Positions 35,028-43,631 of a stretch of 64,000 nt of DNA are shown in pieces. The stretch covers positions 128,883-192,882 of the forward strand of contig CAWGPY010000010.1 of the NCBI GenBank assembly GCA_963824595.1, read 5' to 3'. Position 1 is the stretch's first letter; every line of letters begins with the position of its first letter. Under the pieces are notes generated by a model. That model did not search any database. It was not told the origin of the DNA and saw only the letters and a list, made by a program, of their open reading frames with translations. This DNA comes from Cybelea sp963824595 (lineage in GTDB: Bacteria > Vulcanimicrobiota > Vulcanimicrobiia > Vulcanimicrobiales > Vulcanimicrobiaceae). Position numbers and translations under genes: made by a program.

Positions 35028-36014
35028 GTGGCCGCTGCCGCCGACGCACGCCGTCTCTTTTCCATCGTCCGCCAGGGCATCGACCCCCGCGCCATCGGCG
35101 CGCACGTTCGCAAGCCGTTCCGCTTCCTGCTCTGCGGCGATCCCGCGCTCGTCAACGAGCTGCGCTCGCTGCTGCTGAGCGGACACGACGGCGGCGCGCC
35201 GCCCGAGTCGGCGGCGTGCCTCGAGACGATCCGCTCGGAGACGCCGCTCGTGACCAATCCGGCCGAGGTGCGCGCCGTCGTCTTCCTGGGACGCCGCGGC
35301 GACGCGGCCGTCGCCGATTTCAGCGCGCTCGCGACGCTCCAGGTGCCGATCTTCGCGGTGACGGTGAATCCCGAGGCCGCGCCGCTCGTGCCGCAGAAGC
35401 TGCCCGCGCCCGGAACGTACGCCGAATACGTGGTGCCGGCGATCTCGCGCGACGGCCTGCGCGGACGCCTGTTTCCGCACCTCGTCGAGAGCGCGAGCGC
35501 CGTCGAGATCGCGGTCGGCAGAAACCTGCCGGTGCTGCGCGACACGGTCGCGGCGAAGCTGACGCGCGACGCGGCCAACAGCGCGTTGAAGGTCGCGCTC
35601 GCGAGCGCGGTGGTGGATCACATTCCGGTGGTGGGCATCGTGCTGGGCGCGTTCGTGTCGGCCGGCGACATGGTGGCGATCACCGGCATCCAGGTGATGC
35701 TGATGCTGCACATTGACGCGGTCTACGGCCGCGATCCCGACGTGCAGCGCACGTGGCAGCTGCTGCCGGTGATCGGCGGCGGGTTCGGCTGGCGCGCGCT
35801 GGCGCGCGAGCTGGCCGGCTTCATTCCGGTCGCGGGCATCGCCATCAAGGGCGCGATCGCCTATGCCGGCACGATCGTCGTCGGCGAGGGCGTCACGTTC
35901 TTCCACGAGCAGGGGCAGCACATGACCGCCGGCCAGGCGGCGGCGGTCTACGAGCGCGCGAAGGACGACGCGCTGCGCTTCGCCCGCGAGCTGATCGGCC
36001 GCTTCCGCAAGTAA
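35028..36014 (+). CDS. DUF697 family membrane-associated protein, GTG start
   Basis: 328 residues from GTG 35028 with a strong AGGAGG ten bases upstream. The first 150 residues look like a degenerate GTPase-type or Rossmann domain (RFLLCGDPALVNELRSLL). The C-terminal part, with VDHIPVVGIVLGAFVSAGDMVAITGIQ and AGFIPVAGIAIKGAIAYAGT, is the DUF697/YcjF hydrophobic region. Ten bases follow the protease stop, so the two form an operon. The role is unknown; DUF697 proteins often accompany stress-type GTPases. Confidence 0.75.
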   Translation: MAAAADARRLFSIVRQGIDPRAIGAHVRKPFRFLLCGDPALVNELRSLLLSGHDGGAPPESAACLETIRSETPLVTNPAEVRAVVFLGRRGDAAVADFSALATLQVPIFAVTVNPEAAPLVPQKLPAPGTYAEYVVPAISRDGLRGRLFPHLVESASAVEIAVGRNLPVLRDTVAAKLTRDAANSALKVALASAVVDHIPVVGIVLGAFVSAGDMVAITGIQVMLMLHIDAVYGRDPDVQRTWQLLPVIGGGFGWRALARELAGFIPVAGIAIKGAIAYAGTIVVGEGVTFFHEQGQHMTAGQAAAVYERAKDDALRFARELIGRFRK

Positions 36015-36023
36015 CTCCACGAA

Positions 36024-36087
36024 TTGTCATCCTGCTCGGAGCGTCCTGAGCGAGCGAAGCGAGTCGAAGGGCGCGTAGTCGAAGGAC
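36024..36087. repeat. Dispersed TTGTCATCCTG...GTCGAAGG repeat
   Basis: TTGTCATCCTG head, CCTGAGCGAGCGAAGCGAGTCGAAGG body and a second GTCGAAGGAC. It lies between the convergent DUF697 and Vgb-like genes. Same family as 17,481, 47,455, 52,601 and 62,834. Confidence 0.75.
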
Positions 36088-36107
36088 GAAGGACGAAGCG
36101 CTTACAT

Positions 36108-37154
36108 CTAGCGCGTCGTGACGCGGCCGATACCCGGCGGATTGGTGGCGGTGAACCACATCGCACCGTCGGGACCCGCGGTAATGTTCGCAAACCCGGG
36201 GAAGGTCACCGGCGCTTTGTAGAGCTTGATCTTGCCCGAGGTCGTGATGCGGCCGATTCCGTGGTTGCGGCTCGAGTCGGTGAACCACAGCGCGCCGTCG
36301 GGCCCGGCCGCGATTCCGAACGGGAACGCATCGGGATCGGGATCCTTGAACGACGTGTACTGCCCCGACGTGGTGAGCCGGCCGATCGAATCGCCGCCCG
36401 ACTCCGCGAACCACATCGCTCCGTCGGGTCCCACGCAGATTGCGGCCGGGCCGAAGCCGACTTTGAAGGACGTCACGTCGCCGTTTGGCGTGACGCGGTA
36501 GACGACGTTGGATTGGAAGCTGCCGATGATTTCTTCCGTCACCCAGAGATTGCCGTCGGGGCCGGTGGCGATGCCCAGCAGCTCGGCGTTGCTCGACGAC
36601 ACGGTGAAGTGCTTCACTTTTTTTCCACTGAGCGTCATGCGGCCGACCGTGCCGTTGTACTCGGCGAACCACAGCGCGCCGTCGGGGCCGGTCGTGATGC
36701 CGTTGGTATACGAGCCGCCGGGATCCTTGAAGAGTTTGATCTTGCCCGCCGGCGTGATGCGCCCGATGCCGCCCTCTTCGAGCTGGAGCGTGAACCACAG
36801 ATTGCCGTCGCGGCCCGTCGTGATGCCGCTCGAGACCTCGGTGCCCGGAGGCTGCTCGAGCGTGTAGTCGCCGGCGGTGGTGATGCGCCCGATCGTGTCG
36901 TTGCCGGGATCGGTGAACCACAGCGCGCCGTCGGGGCCCGCGGTGATGCCGTCGGGCACCGGATCGCCGAACGTGTCGTCGTAGAGCGTGATCTTGCCGC
37001 GTCTCAACGGCGCGGCCGCGCCGGCATTGGAGCGGTCGCCCATCGCCGCGCTCGGCACGGCGGAGGCATCTCGAGCCCCACAGCTCGGCAGTGCAAGGCA
37101 GGCCAGCACCAGGGCGCACGCGACTCGGCCGAAGGCGTTCGTAACTACGTGCAT
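36108..37154 (-). CDS. Virginiamycin B lyase-like beta-propeller lipoprotein
   Basis: 348 residues with a lipobox ending in Cys (LALPSC). The rest consists of at least six blades, each with the repeat GITxGPDGALWFT and GRITTSGK, typical of Vgb-like propellers. True streptogramin lyase activity needs specific His/Glu residues in two blades; the blades here look structural, so a general binding or scaffold role is at least as likely. It may be a lipid-anchored surface protein. Confidence 0.8.
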   Translation of the reverse strand: MHVVTNAFGRVACALVLACLALPSCGARDASAVPSAAMGDRSNAGAAAPLRRGKITLYDDTFGDPVPDGITAGPDGALWFTDPGNDTIGRITTAGDYTLEQPPGTEVSSGITTGRDGNLWFTLQLEEGGIGRITPAGKIKLFKDPGGSYTNGITTGPDGALWFAEYNGTVGRMTLSGKKVKHFTVSSSNAELLGIATGPDGNLWVTEEIIGSFQSNVVYRVTPNGDVTSFKVGFGPAAICVGPDGAMWFAESGGDSIGRLTTSGQYTSFKDPDPDAFPFGIAAGPDGALWFTDSSRNHGIGRITTSGKIKLYKAPVTFPGFANITAGPDGAMWFTATNPPGIGRVTTR

Positions 37155-37172
37155 AGCCTCAACTATACACGG

Positions 37173-38435
37173 CTAGACACGACGAATCATGAAATAGAAC
37201 ATCCCCACCGTCGCCGCTCCCATCAGGCTGACCGTCGCCCATCCCCAGACCCGCGCGGCGACCGAGCTTCTCCACTTGCCCATCAGCGAGGAGTCGGACG
37301 CGAAGTGGACGATGACGGCGATGATCGGAACGGCCGCGACGCCGTTGAGCACCGCCGACCAGAATAGCGCGCGGATCGCGTCAACGTGCAGCAGGTTCAT
37401 CGCGATGCCGACCACGATGCCGGCGGCGAGGACGCCGTAGAACTTGCGGGCGCGGTGCGGCGGCTCGTTCAAACCTTCGCGGAATTTGAACGTCTGCGCG
37501 GCGACGTAGGCCGACGACCCCGCCAGAACCGGCACCGCCAGAATGCCCGTCCCCACCATGCCCAGCGCGAAGAGCAGCTCGGCGAACCGGCCGGCCAGGG
37601 GACGCAGCGCCTCGGCCGCCTGCTGCGCGGTGGCGATGTCGTGCTTGCCGTGCAGGCCGAGCGTCGCCGCGGTCGTCGTGATGATGAAGAACGCGACGAG
37701 GTTCGAGAAGATCATTCCCGCGTTGACGTCGCCGTGCATGGTCTTGACGGCTTCGTCGGTCGTTCCGCGGCGCTCCGCGAGGGTCGTGTTGCCGCTCTCT
37801 TTGTCTTCCTCCACCATGAGCGAGGCCTGCCAAAAGAAGAGGTACGGCGTGATGGTGGTTCCCAGCACGCCGACCAGCGTGGAGAGCCACGACGCGTCGA
37901 GCTGCACGTGCGGAACCGCGAAATGTTTGAGAACCTCCAGCCACGGCGGGTGCACGACGAAAGCGGTGACGACGTAGGCGAACAGCGTGAGCGTCAGCCA
38001 CTTGAAAATGCGCGCGAGCAGGGCGTACGACAGCCAGGCCTGCGCCGCGAGCAGCCCTACGCCGAAGAAAAAGACCAGCGCGTCGACGGGCAACGGCACG
38101 ACCAGGTGCAGCGCGTCGGCCATGCCGCCGAGGTCGGCTCCGACGTTGAACGTGTTGGCGACGATCACCAGCGATGCCAGCGCGTAGGCGACCGGCAGCG
38201 GCAGACGCTTGCGCATCGCCGCCGCGAGGCCTTCGCCCGTGACCATCGCGATGCGCGCGCACATCCCTTGGATGACGGCCATCATCGGCGTGGAGATCAT
38301 CGTGACCCACAGCATCGAGAATCCGGTGCTCGCGCCGGCCACGGAGTAGGTGGAGATGCCCGACGGATCGTCGTCGGCCGCGCCGGTGATCAGACCGGGG
38401 CCGAGCGACCGCAGGAATTTCCAGACGCTATTCAT
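37173..38435 (-). CDS. NRAMP-like metal transporter with non-canonical binding motifs
   Basis: 420 residues, about eleven transmembrane helices. TM1 carries DDDPSGISTYS where classical Mn/Fe NRAMPs have DPGN, and TM6 has GTTITPYLFF where classical proteins have a Met-Pro-His motif. The conserved Met thought to favour transition metals is therefore replaced by Thr. This places it outside the classical MntH group; magnesium-type or unknown substrates should be considered. The start is ATG 38435; it overlaps no neighbour. Confidence 0.85.
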   Translation of the reverse strand: MNSVWKFLRSLGPGLITGAADDDPSGISTYSVAGASTGFSMLWVTMISTPMMAVIQGMCARIAMVTGEGLAAAMRKRLPLPVAYALASLVIVANTFNVGADLGGMADALHLVVPLPVDALVFFFGVGLLAAQAWLSYALLARIFKWLTLTLFAYVVTAFVVHPPWLEVLKHFAVPHVQLDASWLSTLVGVLGTTITPYLFFWQASLMVEEDKESGNTTLAERRGTTDEAVKTMHGDVNAGMIFSNLVAFFIITTTAATLGLHGKHDIATAQQAAEALRPLAGRFAELLFALGMVGTGILAVPVLAGSSAYVAAQTFKFREGLNEPPHRARKFYGVLAAGIVVGIAMNLLHVDAIRALFWSAVLNGVAAVPIIAVIVHFASDSSLMGKWRSSVAARVWGWATVSLMGAATVGMFYFMIRRV

Positions 38436-38465
38436 GTCGTTTCACGGGAACGTACGACATGATGA

Positions 38466-38490
38466 GGGCGGCAAGTCTTCCTTGTCGCCC
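38466..38490. terminator. Perfect hairpin between the H1-like gene and the NRAMP-like gene
   Basis: GGGCGGCAAG (38466-38475) pairs with CTTGTCGCCC (38481-38490) around a TCTTC loop: ten pairs including one G-T. No T-run follows on either strand, so it could be a weak terminator, an mRNA-stabilising hairpin or an attenuator. Confidence 0.5.
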
Positions 38491-38513
38491 GATGCCTGCT
38501 CGCCGCACGCCGC

Positions 38514-38837
38514 CTATTTTCGCTTCGCCCTCGGCCGAGATGCCGTCGCCTTCTTGGCACGCACGGCCACCGAATCGACGACCTCGGCCGCGCCGACGAT
38601 GATCTCGCCGGCGGCCACGACCGCCTTGCCCACTTTGCGCGCTCCCGCCGCGGTCTTGTGCGCGCGCGTCGCGGCCGCGCCGACCGTGCGCTTCGGATTC
38701 GAAAGCGCCTTCTTCCCCGACGCCGCGACTCGCTTCGCAGTTTTCTTCACCCGCGTGGTTACCTTGGCAACCGTCTTCTTTCGCGCGGGTGCGGCCCGCT
38801 TTTTAGCTTTCGGCCTTGCGGCGGTCTTTCTCGGCAT
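38514..38837 (-). CDS. Histone-H1-like lysine/alanine-rich protein, 107 aa
   Basis: ATG 38837 follows a strong AAGGAGG six bases upstream. The protein is made of Lys/Arg/Ala-rich segments (RPKAKKRAAPARKKTVAK, RAHKTAAGARKVGK) with one less charged helix (AVVAAGEIIVGAAEVVDSVAV). Composition resembles bacterial histone-H1-like proteins (HctB, AlgP or HU-tail type) that bind DNA nonspecifically. A longer open frame upstream lacks the ribosome site. Function by composition only. Confidence 0.7.
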   Translation of the reverse strand: MPRKTAARPKAKKRAAPARKKTVAKVTTRVKKTAKRVAASGKKALSNPKRTVGAAATRAHKTAAGARKVGKAVVAAGEIIVGAAEVVDSVAVRAKKATASRPRAKRK

Positions 38838-38945
38838 GCGCTTCCTCCTTGGCTCCCACTCTTTCCCCCAACGCACGCGTTCAAACCGGCGCCGCGCTAC
38901 CGGAATGAAAGGCACCGCGTGCTTTCGCCCGAAGGCCGACGCGTC

Positions 38946-39923
38946 ATGAGAATTCTCGTTTTGGGCGGCACGCGCTTCTCCGGGCGCGCCGCCGTCGAAC
39001 TGCTCGCCGCCGGCGGACACGACGTGACGTGCTTCCATCGCGGAACGTCGCGCTTCGATCTGCCGCCGGGCGTGCGCGAGGTGTTCGGCGACCGCAACGA
39101 CGCGCTGCCCGCCGAGCTGCACGAGCGCCCGTGGGACGTCGCGCTCGACACGAGCGGCCAGCTGCCGGCGCAGGTGACGCGATCCGTCGAGCTGCCGGCG
39201 GCGCGCTACGTCTTCATCTCGACGCTGAGCGTCTACGCCGACGACTCGCAGCCCGGCATGGACGAGGACGCCGCGACGATTACGGCGTTCGATCCGGACG
39301 ACGTCGCCGCGGCGTACGGCGGGAACAAGGCCGCGTGCGAGCGGATCCTCGCGGAGCGCTTCGGCGACCGCGCCACGATCTTACGCCCCGGGCTCATCGT
39401 CGGCCCGCGCGACTACAGCGGGCGCTTCAGCTACTGGCCGGCGCGCGCGCTGCGCGGCGGATCCTTCGTCGCGCCCGCGCCGCGCGAGTATGCCGTGCAG
39501 TTCGTGGACGCGCGGGATCTCGCCGAGTTCGCCGTGCTCGCCGCCGTCAACGGCATCTGCGGCACGTTCAACGTCGTCGGTCCGGCGGAGACCTATACGA
39601 TGGGCGAGCTGCTCGCCACGTGCGCGGCGGTGGCCGCGGAGCGCGGCGCTCGCAGCGAGCCCGCCTACGTTGACGGCGACGCGATCGTCGCGGCCGGCGC
39701 GGAGCCGTGGAGCGACGTGCCGATGTGGATTCCCGGCCCCGAATACGCGGGATTCTTCCGCGTGAGCAATCGCAAGGCGGTCGCGGCGGGGCTGCGCTTC
39801 CGGCCGCCGGGTGACACGATCCGCGCGCTGCTCGATTGGCTCGCGACGCCCGAGGCTGAGGCCGCGGCGAAGCCCGGCTTGTCGCCCGAGCTCGAAGCAC
39901 GCATTCTCAAGGAGGCCCGATGA
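38946..39923 (+). CDS. NAD-dependent epimerase/dehydratase family protein
   Basis: 325 residues of the extended SDR fold. The nucleotide motif is GGTRFSGRAA near the N-terminus (GGTxFxG variant typical of CSP41/isoflavone-reductase-like members), with ISTLSVYADD, and then AYGGNKAACE in which the Tyr and Lys fit the SDR YxxxK motif. LRPGLIVGPRDYSGRF follows. ATG 38946 is chosen because earlier sequence is antisense to the H1-like gene's promoter. Overlaps the next hydrolase by four bases (ATGA). Confidence 0.85.
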   Translation: MRILVLGGTRFSGRAAVELLAAGGHDVTCFHRGTSRFDLPPGVREVFGDRNDALPAELHERPWDVALDTSGQLPAQVTRSVELPAARYVFISTLSVYADDSQPGMDEDAATITAFDPDDVAAAYGGNKAACERILAERFGDRATILRPGLIVGPRDYSGRFSYWPARALRGGSFVAPAPREYAVQFVDARDLAEFAVLAAVNGICGTFNVVGPAETYTMGELLATCAAVAAERGARSEPAYVDGDAIVAAGAEPWSDVPMWIPGPEYAGFFRVSNRKAVAAGLRFRPPGDTIRALLDWLATPEAEAAAKPGLSPELEARILKEAR

Positions 39924-40840
39924 TGGCGTTTCGTACGATCGCACTCGTCGCCGCGTTCGCCGCGGCGGCCGCGCCCGCCGGGGCGTTCCCGGTCGACTTC
40001 GGTCCGGGCTTCACGACGCGCGGCGTCGCGGTCGACGGTGCCACGATCAGCGTAACGATCGGCGGACACGGCCCAGCGGTCGTTCTGCTGCACGGCTACG
40101 GCGAGGATTCGCGAATGTGGAAGCCGCTGGCGACCGCGCTCGCACCGCGCTTTACCGTGATCGCGCCCGATCTGCCGGGCATCGGAAATTCGTCGATCCC
40201 CGCGTCGGGCATCGACATGACGACGTCGGCGCGGCGCGTTCGCGATGCCGTCGTTGCACTCGGTTATCGCAACGTTCGGGTGGTCGGCCACGACATCGGG
40301 CTGATGGTAGCGTACGCGTACGCCGCGTCGTATCGGAGCGAGGTAAAACGCCTCGCCCTGATGGATGCGTTTCTCCCCGGGGTAGCCGGCTGGACGGCGA
40401 TCTACGACACCCCGTACCGGTGGCACTTCCGCTTCTACGGCCCGACGCCGGTCGCGCTCGTGACGGGCCGCGAGCGCATCTTTTTCGACTATTTCTGGAA
40501 CGACTTCGCCGCCGATCCCGAGCACTCGATCCCGCCGGCGGCGCGCGCCGCGTATACGGCCGGCTACGCCCGGCCGGGCCGGATGGCCGCGGGCTTTGCG
40601 TACTTCGCATCGTTCCCACAAACTGCAACGGACTTTGCCAAACTCGCGCAAACGAAACTTGCCATTCCGGTGCTCTCGATCGGGGGCGATAAGTCGCTCG
40701 GCGTCGCGCTGGGCGCGCAGGCACGGCTCGTTGCCAGCGATGCGAGCGTCGTCGTCATAAAGAACGCGGGCCACTGGCTGATGGAAGAGCAGCCCGCACC
40801 GACGATGGCGGCGGTTACGCGGTTCCTGGAGCGCCCCTGA
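39920..40840 (+). CDS. Exported alpha/beta hydrolase of the epoxide hydrolase/haloalkane dehalogenase type
   Basis: 306 residues with a signal peptide ending AGA. LLHGYGEDSRMW holds the oxyanion loop; the nucleophile is an aspartate in VVGHDIGLMVAYA, which separates it from serine esterases and points to epoxide hydrolase, haloalkane or fluoroacetate dehalogenase chemistry. The histidine is in KNAGHWLMEEQP. Translationally coupled to the epimerase gene. The substrate is unknown. Confidence 0.82.
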   Translation: MMAFRTIALVAAFAAAAAPAGAFPVDFGPGFTTRGVAVDGATISVTIGGHGPAVVLLHGYGEDSRMWKPLATALAPRFTVIAPDLPGIGNSSIPASGIDMTTSARRVRDAVVALGYRNVRVVGHDIGLMVAYAYAASYRSEVKRLALMDAFLPGVAGWTAIYDTPYRWHFRFYGPTPVALVTGRERIFFDYFWNDFAADPEHSIPPAARAAYTAGYARPGRMAAGFAYFASFPQTATDFAKLAQTKLAIPVLSIGGDKSLGVALGAQARLVASDASVVVIKNAGHWLMEEQPAPTMAAVTRFLERP

Positions 40841-40872
40841 CGCCGAGGCGCCTGAGGTCGCGGTAACGCGCC

Positions 40873-43003
40873 TTACGTCCCGGCGATGAGCTGCGCGTAC
40901 GCGCGGCTCGAGTCGGTGGCTCTGCGTTCGAGGGCCGGATCGGTATCGAGATCGATATGGTACAGCCCGAAATCGTTGCCGTCGCCGAAGCGCAGACCCC
41001 ACTCGCGGTTCGAGGTGATGCTCCAGCACAGGTACGCCTCGACCGGCGCGCCGCGCGCGACGGCCTTGCGCACCTGTTTGACGTGCGCCGCGAGATAGTC
41101 GGCGCGCGAGAAGCCGGGCACCCGCGCGACGCAGCCGTTTTCGACGATCACGATCGGCTTGCCCGGAAAGTCGCGCTCGGCTTCGGCGATGATGAGATCC
41201 AGCGCGTCGGGCCACGCGGGCGCATTGGCGTAATCGAAATCCGATGCGCAGCTGAGCCGGTGGATCTCCGACGGCCAGAACGACGGGATGCCCCAATAGT
41301 AATCGAGACCGACGTAATCGAGGGCGCCGACGCACTCGCGCGGGCAAAGAAACTCGGGGAGCTTGCCCGCCAGGCCGAGGTTCCACCAGTTCGTGCCGAG
41401 CAGCGTCGTGAAGATCGCGAGCGCCTTACGCAGCGAAAACAACGCGTGCAGCCACGACGACCGCGTCGCGTTCAACCGCCGGTCGCCGTGCAGCGGCACG
41501 AACGCGACGCGACTGGAGTCGCCGAAGAGCAAGCGCGCCATTTCGCGCGCGATCCCGGGCTCGAGCCCCTCGTACGCTTTGTCACGCTCCGTACACAACC
41601 CCGCCACGCCGGGATGCACGCCGACGCGCAGGCGCCCGCACTTGCGGATGCGTTGTATCGCGCGGTCCATGTCGGGGACCGGCTGCGCCGCGGCGTCGTG
41701 CTTTTCGCCCTCGCGTCCGACGTCCGCGATCGTCTTGCGGTTGAAGGCGTTGGGAATTTCCGGGTGCGTGCGCCGCAGATTGCGGATGGCGCGATCGGCG
41801 ACGTTGAGCAGGGTCCGGCTGCCCAGCGCCATCGCGACGGAGAAATACTGCTCGGAGCGTTCGAACGCCGTGACGCCGAGCGCGTCGCCGGCGTACTGCC
41901 GCAGCGTTACCTCGTCGTCGAACACCGCGTCCACGTCGCCCCGGCGCAACGCCGCAACGGCGTCGTCCATGGCGTCCGCATACGCGATCGTCGCCGCCGG
42001 AAACCAGCCGCCGACTTTGCTCGCGGGCAGCGTGCGCGCCACGACCGCGACCCGGCCGCGCCATTCCAAGACGCTGGCCGGAAGCGCGAAGGTGCTCGCG
42101 TGCAGCGCGGCCAGCGGCGTGCAGTAGTACGGTTCCGAGAAGAAAGTCTGCTCGCCGCGCTCGATGGTCATCGTGAGCTGCGCGATCGAGCAATCCACGC
42201 GGCCGCCCTCGACGACGGCCGAGCTCGCGAAGCGCGCCGCCTGACGCTTCGCCGCCTCGGGCGATTGCAGGTGCGTGGCGTTGCGGTCGATGAGCCGTTG
42301 CAGCCAGCGCGGCAGCCCGAGAACCAGCGGGTTGGTTCCGACGCGCGCGTCCGGCCGGATGCGCTTGATCGCGGCACGCGCCTGCGCGTTCGCCCGAAAC
42401 AAGTTGGGAATCGCGGTCAGCACGTCGTCCATCTGCGCGTCTGGGCTCTGATACGGCGGCTGCCCGGGCGGCATCGGGTAGGCGCGCATCCAGAAGCCCT
42501 TGATCCAGCCGTAGACGAGCTGGTCGGGTTCGTTGAGCGTCACGTAATAGACGATCAGATCGCCGAGCCGCCGCGCGACCTCTTCGGCGTAGCGCGCGAC
42601 GCGATCGGGAAAGTTCGCATCGAGCGGTCCGGCGCCTTGACCCGCGGCCTGCACGTGCAGCGGCCAGGTGTTGTGCACGAGCGTGACCATCGCCGACATA
42701 CCGGCGTCGCGAATCGCCTGCAGCACCTCGCGGTAATGCGCGAAGGCCTCGTCGTTCCAGACGCCGCTCTGCGGCTCGAGGCGCGCCCACGACAGCGAGA
42801 GCCGGAACACTTTGCAGCCCAGGCCGCGCGCCAGCTCGACGTCTTCGCCGATAGCGGTTCCAGAAGTCGGTGGCGGTGCCGCGCGCGACGAGCCCGCGCA
42901 CGCGTTCCCACGCGTCGCGGATGTCGTCGTTGCCGTCGTACGCCTCGCACTGGTGGTCGGCGGTGGCGACGCCGAATCGAAGCGGCTGCGGTTGCGCGGG
43001 CAT
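40873..43003 (-). CDS. Family 1 glycoside hydrolase interrupted by a lobe-swapped solute-binding (SBP_bac_3) domain; one frameshift near 42,850
   Basis: The N-terminus MPAQPQPLRFGVATADHQ starts at ATG 43003; after DFWNRY one extra base at about 42,850 shifts the frame, and GEDVELARGLGCKVFRLS continues in the frame of the 645-residue main part. GH1 acid/base is Glu94 (numbering from 42810) in TLNEPDQ and nucleophile Glu557 in VIVENGC. Between them, about residues 195-455, lies a periplasmic-binding-type domain in reversed lobe order. GRVDCSIAQLTMTIERGEQ and FSEPYY, normally central, come first, and CGRLRVGVHPG with EGLEPGIAREMARLL, normally the domain's start, comes last. GH1 resumes at TNWWNLGLAGKLPEFL. 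No signal peptide is seen, so the whole should be cytosolic. Confidence 0.8.
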
Positions 43004-43090
43004 GGCGCTTCTTGTTACGCAGCGGGACGCGGCGAGTCCCGCGCGGCCCTTTCCCACGAAGGCGCCGGCGTGATAGACTCACGTGGAGCC

Positions 43091-43631
43091 ATGGGAATTT
43101 ACGAGATCGTGCTGCCGGAGACGAAGCCCGAGACCGAATGGGTGCGCGGGACGGCCGCTGCAAAAGGTGAGCCCGCAGCGCACGCACTCGCGCCTTCAGG
43201 GCGCGATGATGATCCAGCTCGAACGCTGGGCGGCCGGCCGCGGCGAGGCGGGACCCGAATGGCGCTTTCGCGTCGCGCCGCCGGGCGAGGTTCGCCGCCC
43301 GCTCGTGCCCGACGTCGCGTACGTGTCGAACGAGCGGCTTCGGCCGTTGAGCGACGCGGAGCTCGAGCTGCCGCCGTTCGCGCCCGACGTCGCCGTCGAG
43401 ATTCTCTCGCCCGACGACCGGCGCGTTGACGTTGACGACAAGATCGGCGTCTATCTGCGCGGCGGCTCGCAGCTGGTGATCGTGGTGGATCCGCAGCGGC
43501 GCGTCGTCGAGCTGCACGACGCCCGCGAAACGCTACTGCTCGACGAGACGCGTGCGATCGAGCACGCGGCGCTGCCGGGCTTTACCTACGCGGTGCGCGA
43601 CCTCTTCGCGGTGCTGCGCCGACCGGCATAA
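43091..43631 (+). pseudogene. Uma2 family (PD-(D/E)XK-like) protein with one frameshift
   Basis: The start MGIYEIVLPETKPETEWVRG (ATG 43091) is in a different frame from the continuation RPLQKVSPQRTHSRLQGAMM. One extra base at about 43,151 separates them. The rest, with LVPDVAYVSNER and PPFAPDVAVEILSPDDR, has the acidic residues of the Uma2 endonuclease-like fold. Uma2 proteins are common, of unknown role, in cyanobacteria, Chloroflexi and relatives. May be intact if the extra base is an error. The 3' end overlaps the convergent gene by 50 bases. Confidence 0.7.

Noticed and set aside
36108..37154. Streptogramin resistance enzyme
   Set aside because: The propeller repeats are clear but I cannot identify the catalytic residues needed for lyase activity; described only as Vgb-like.
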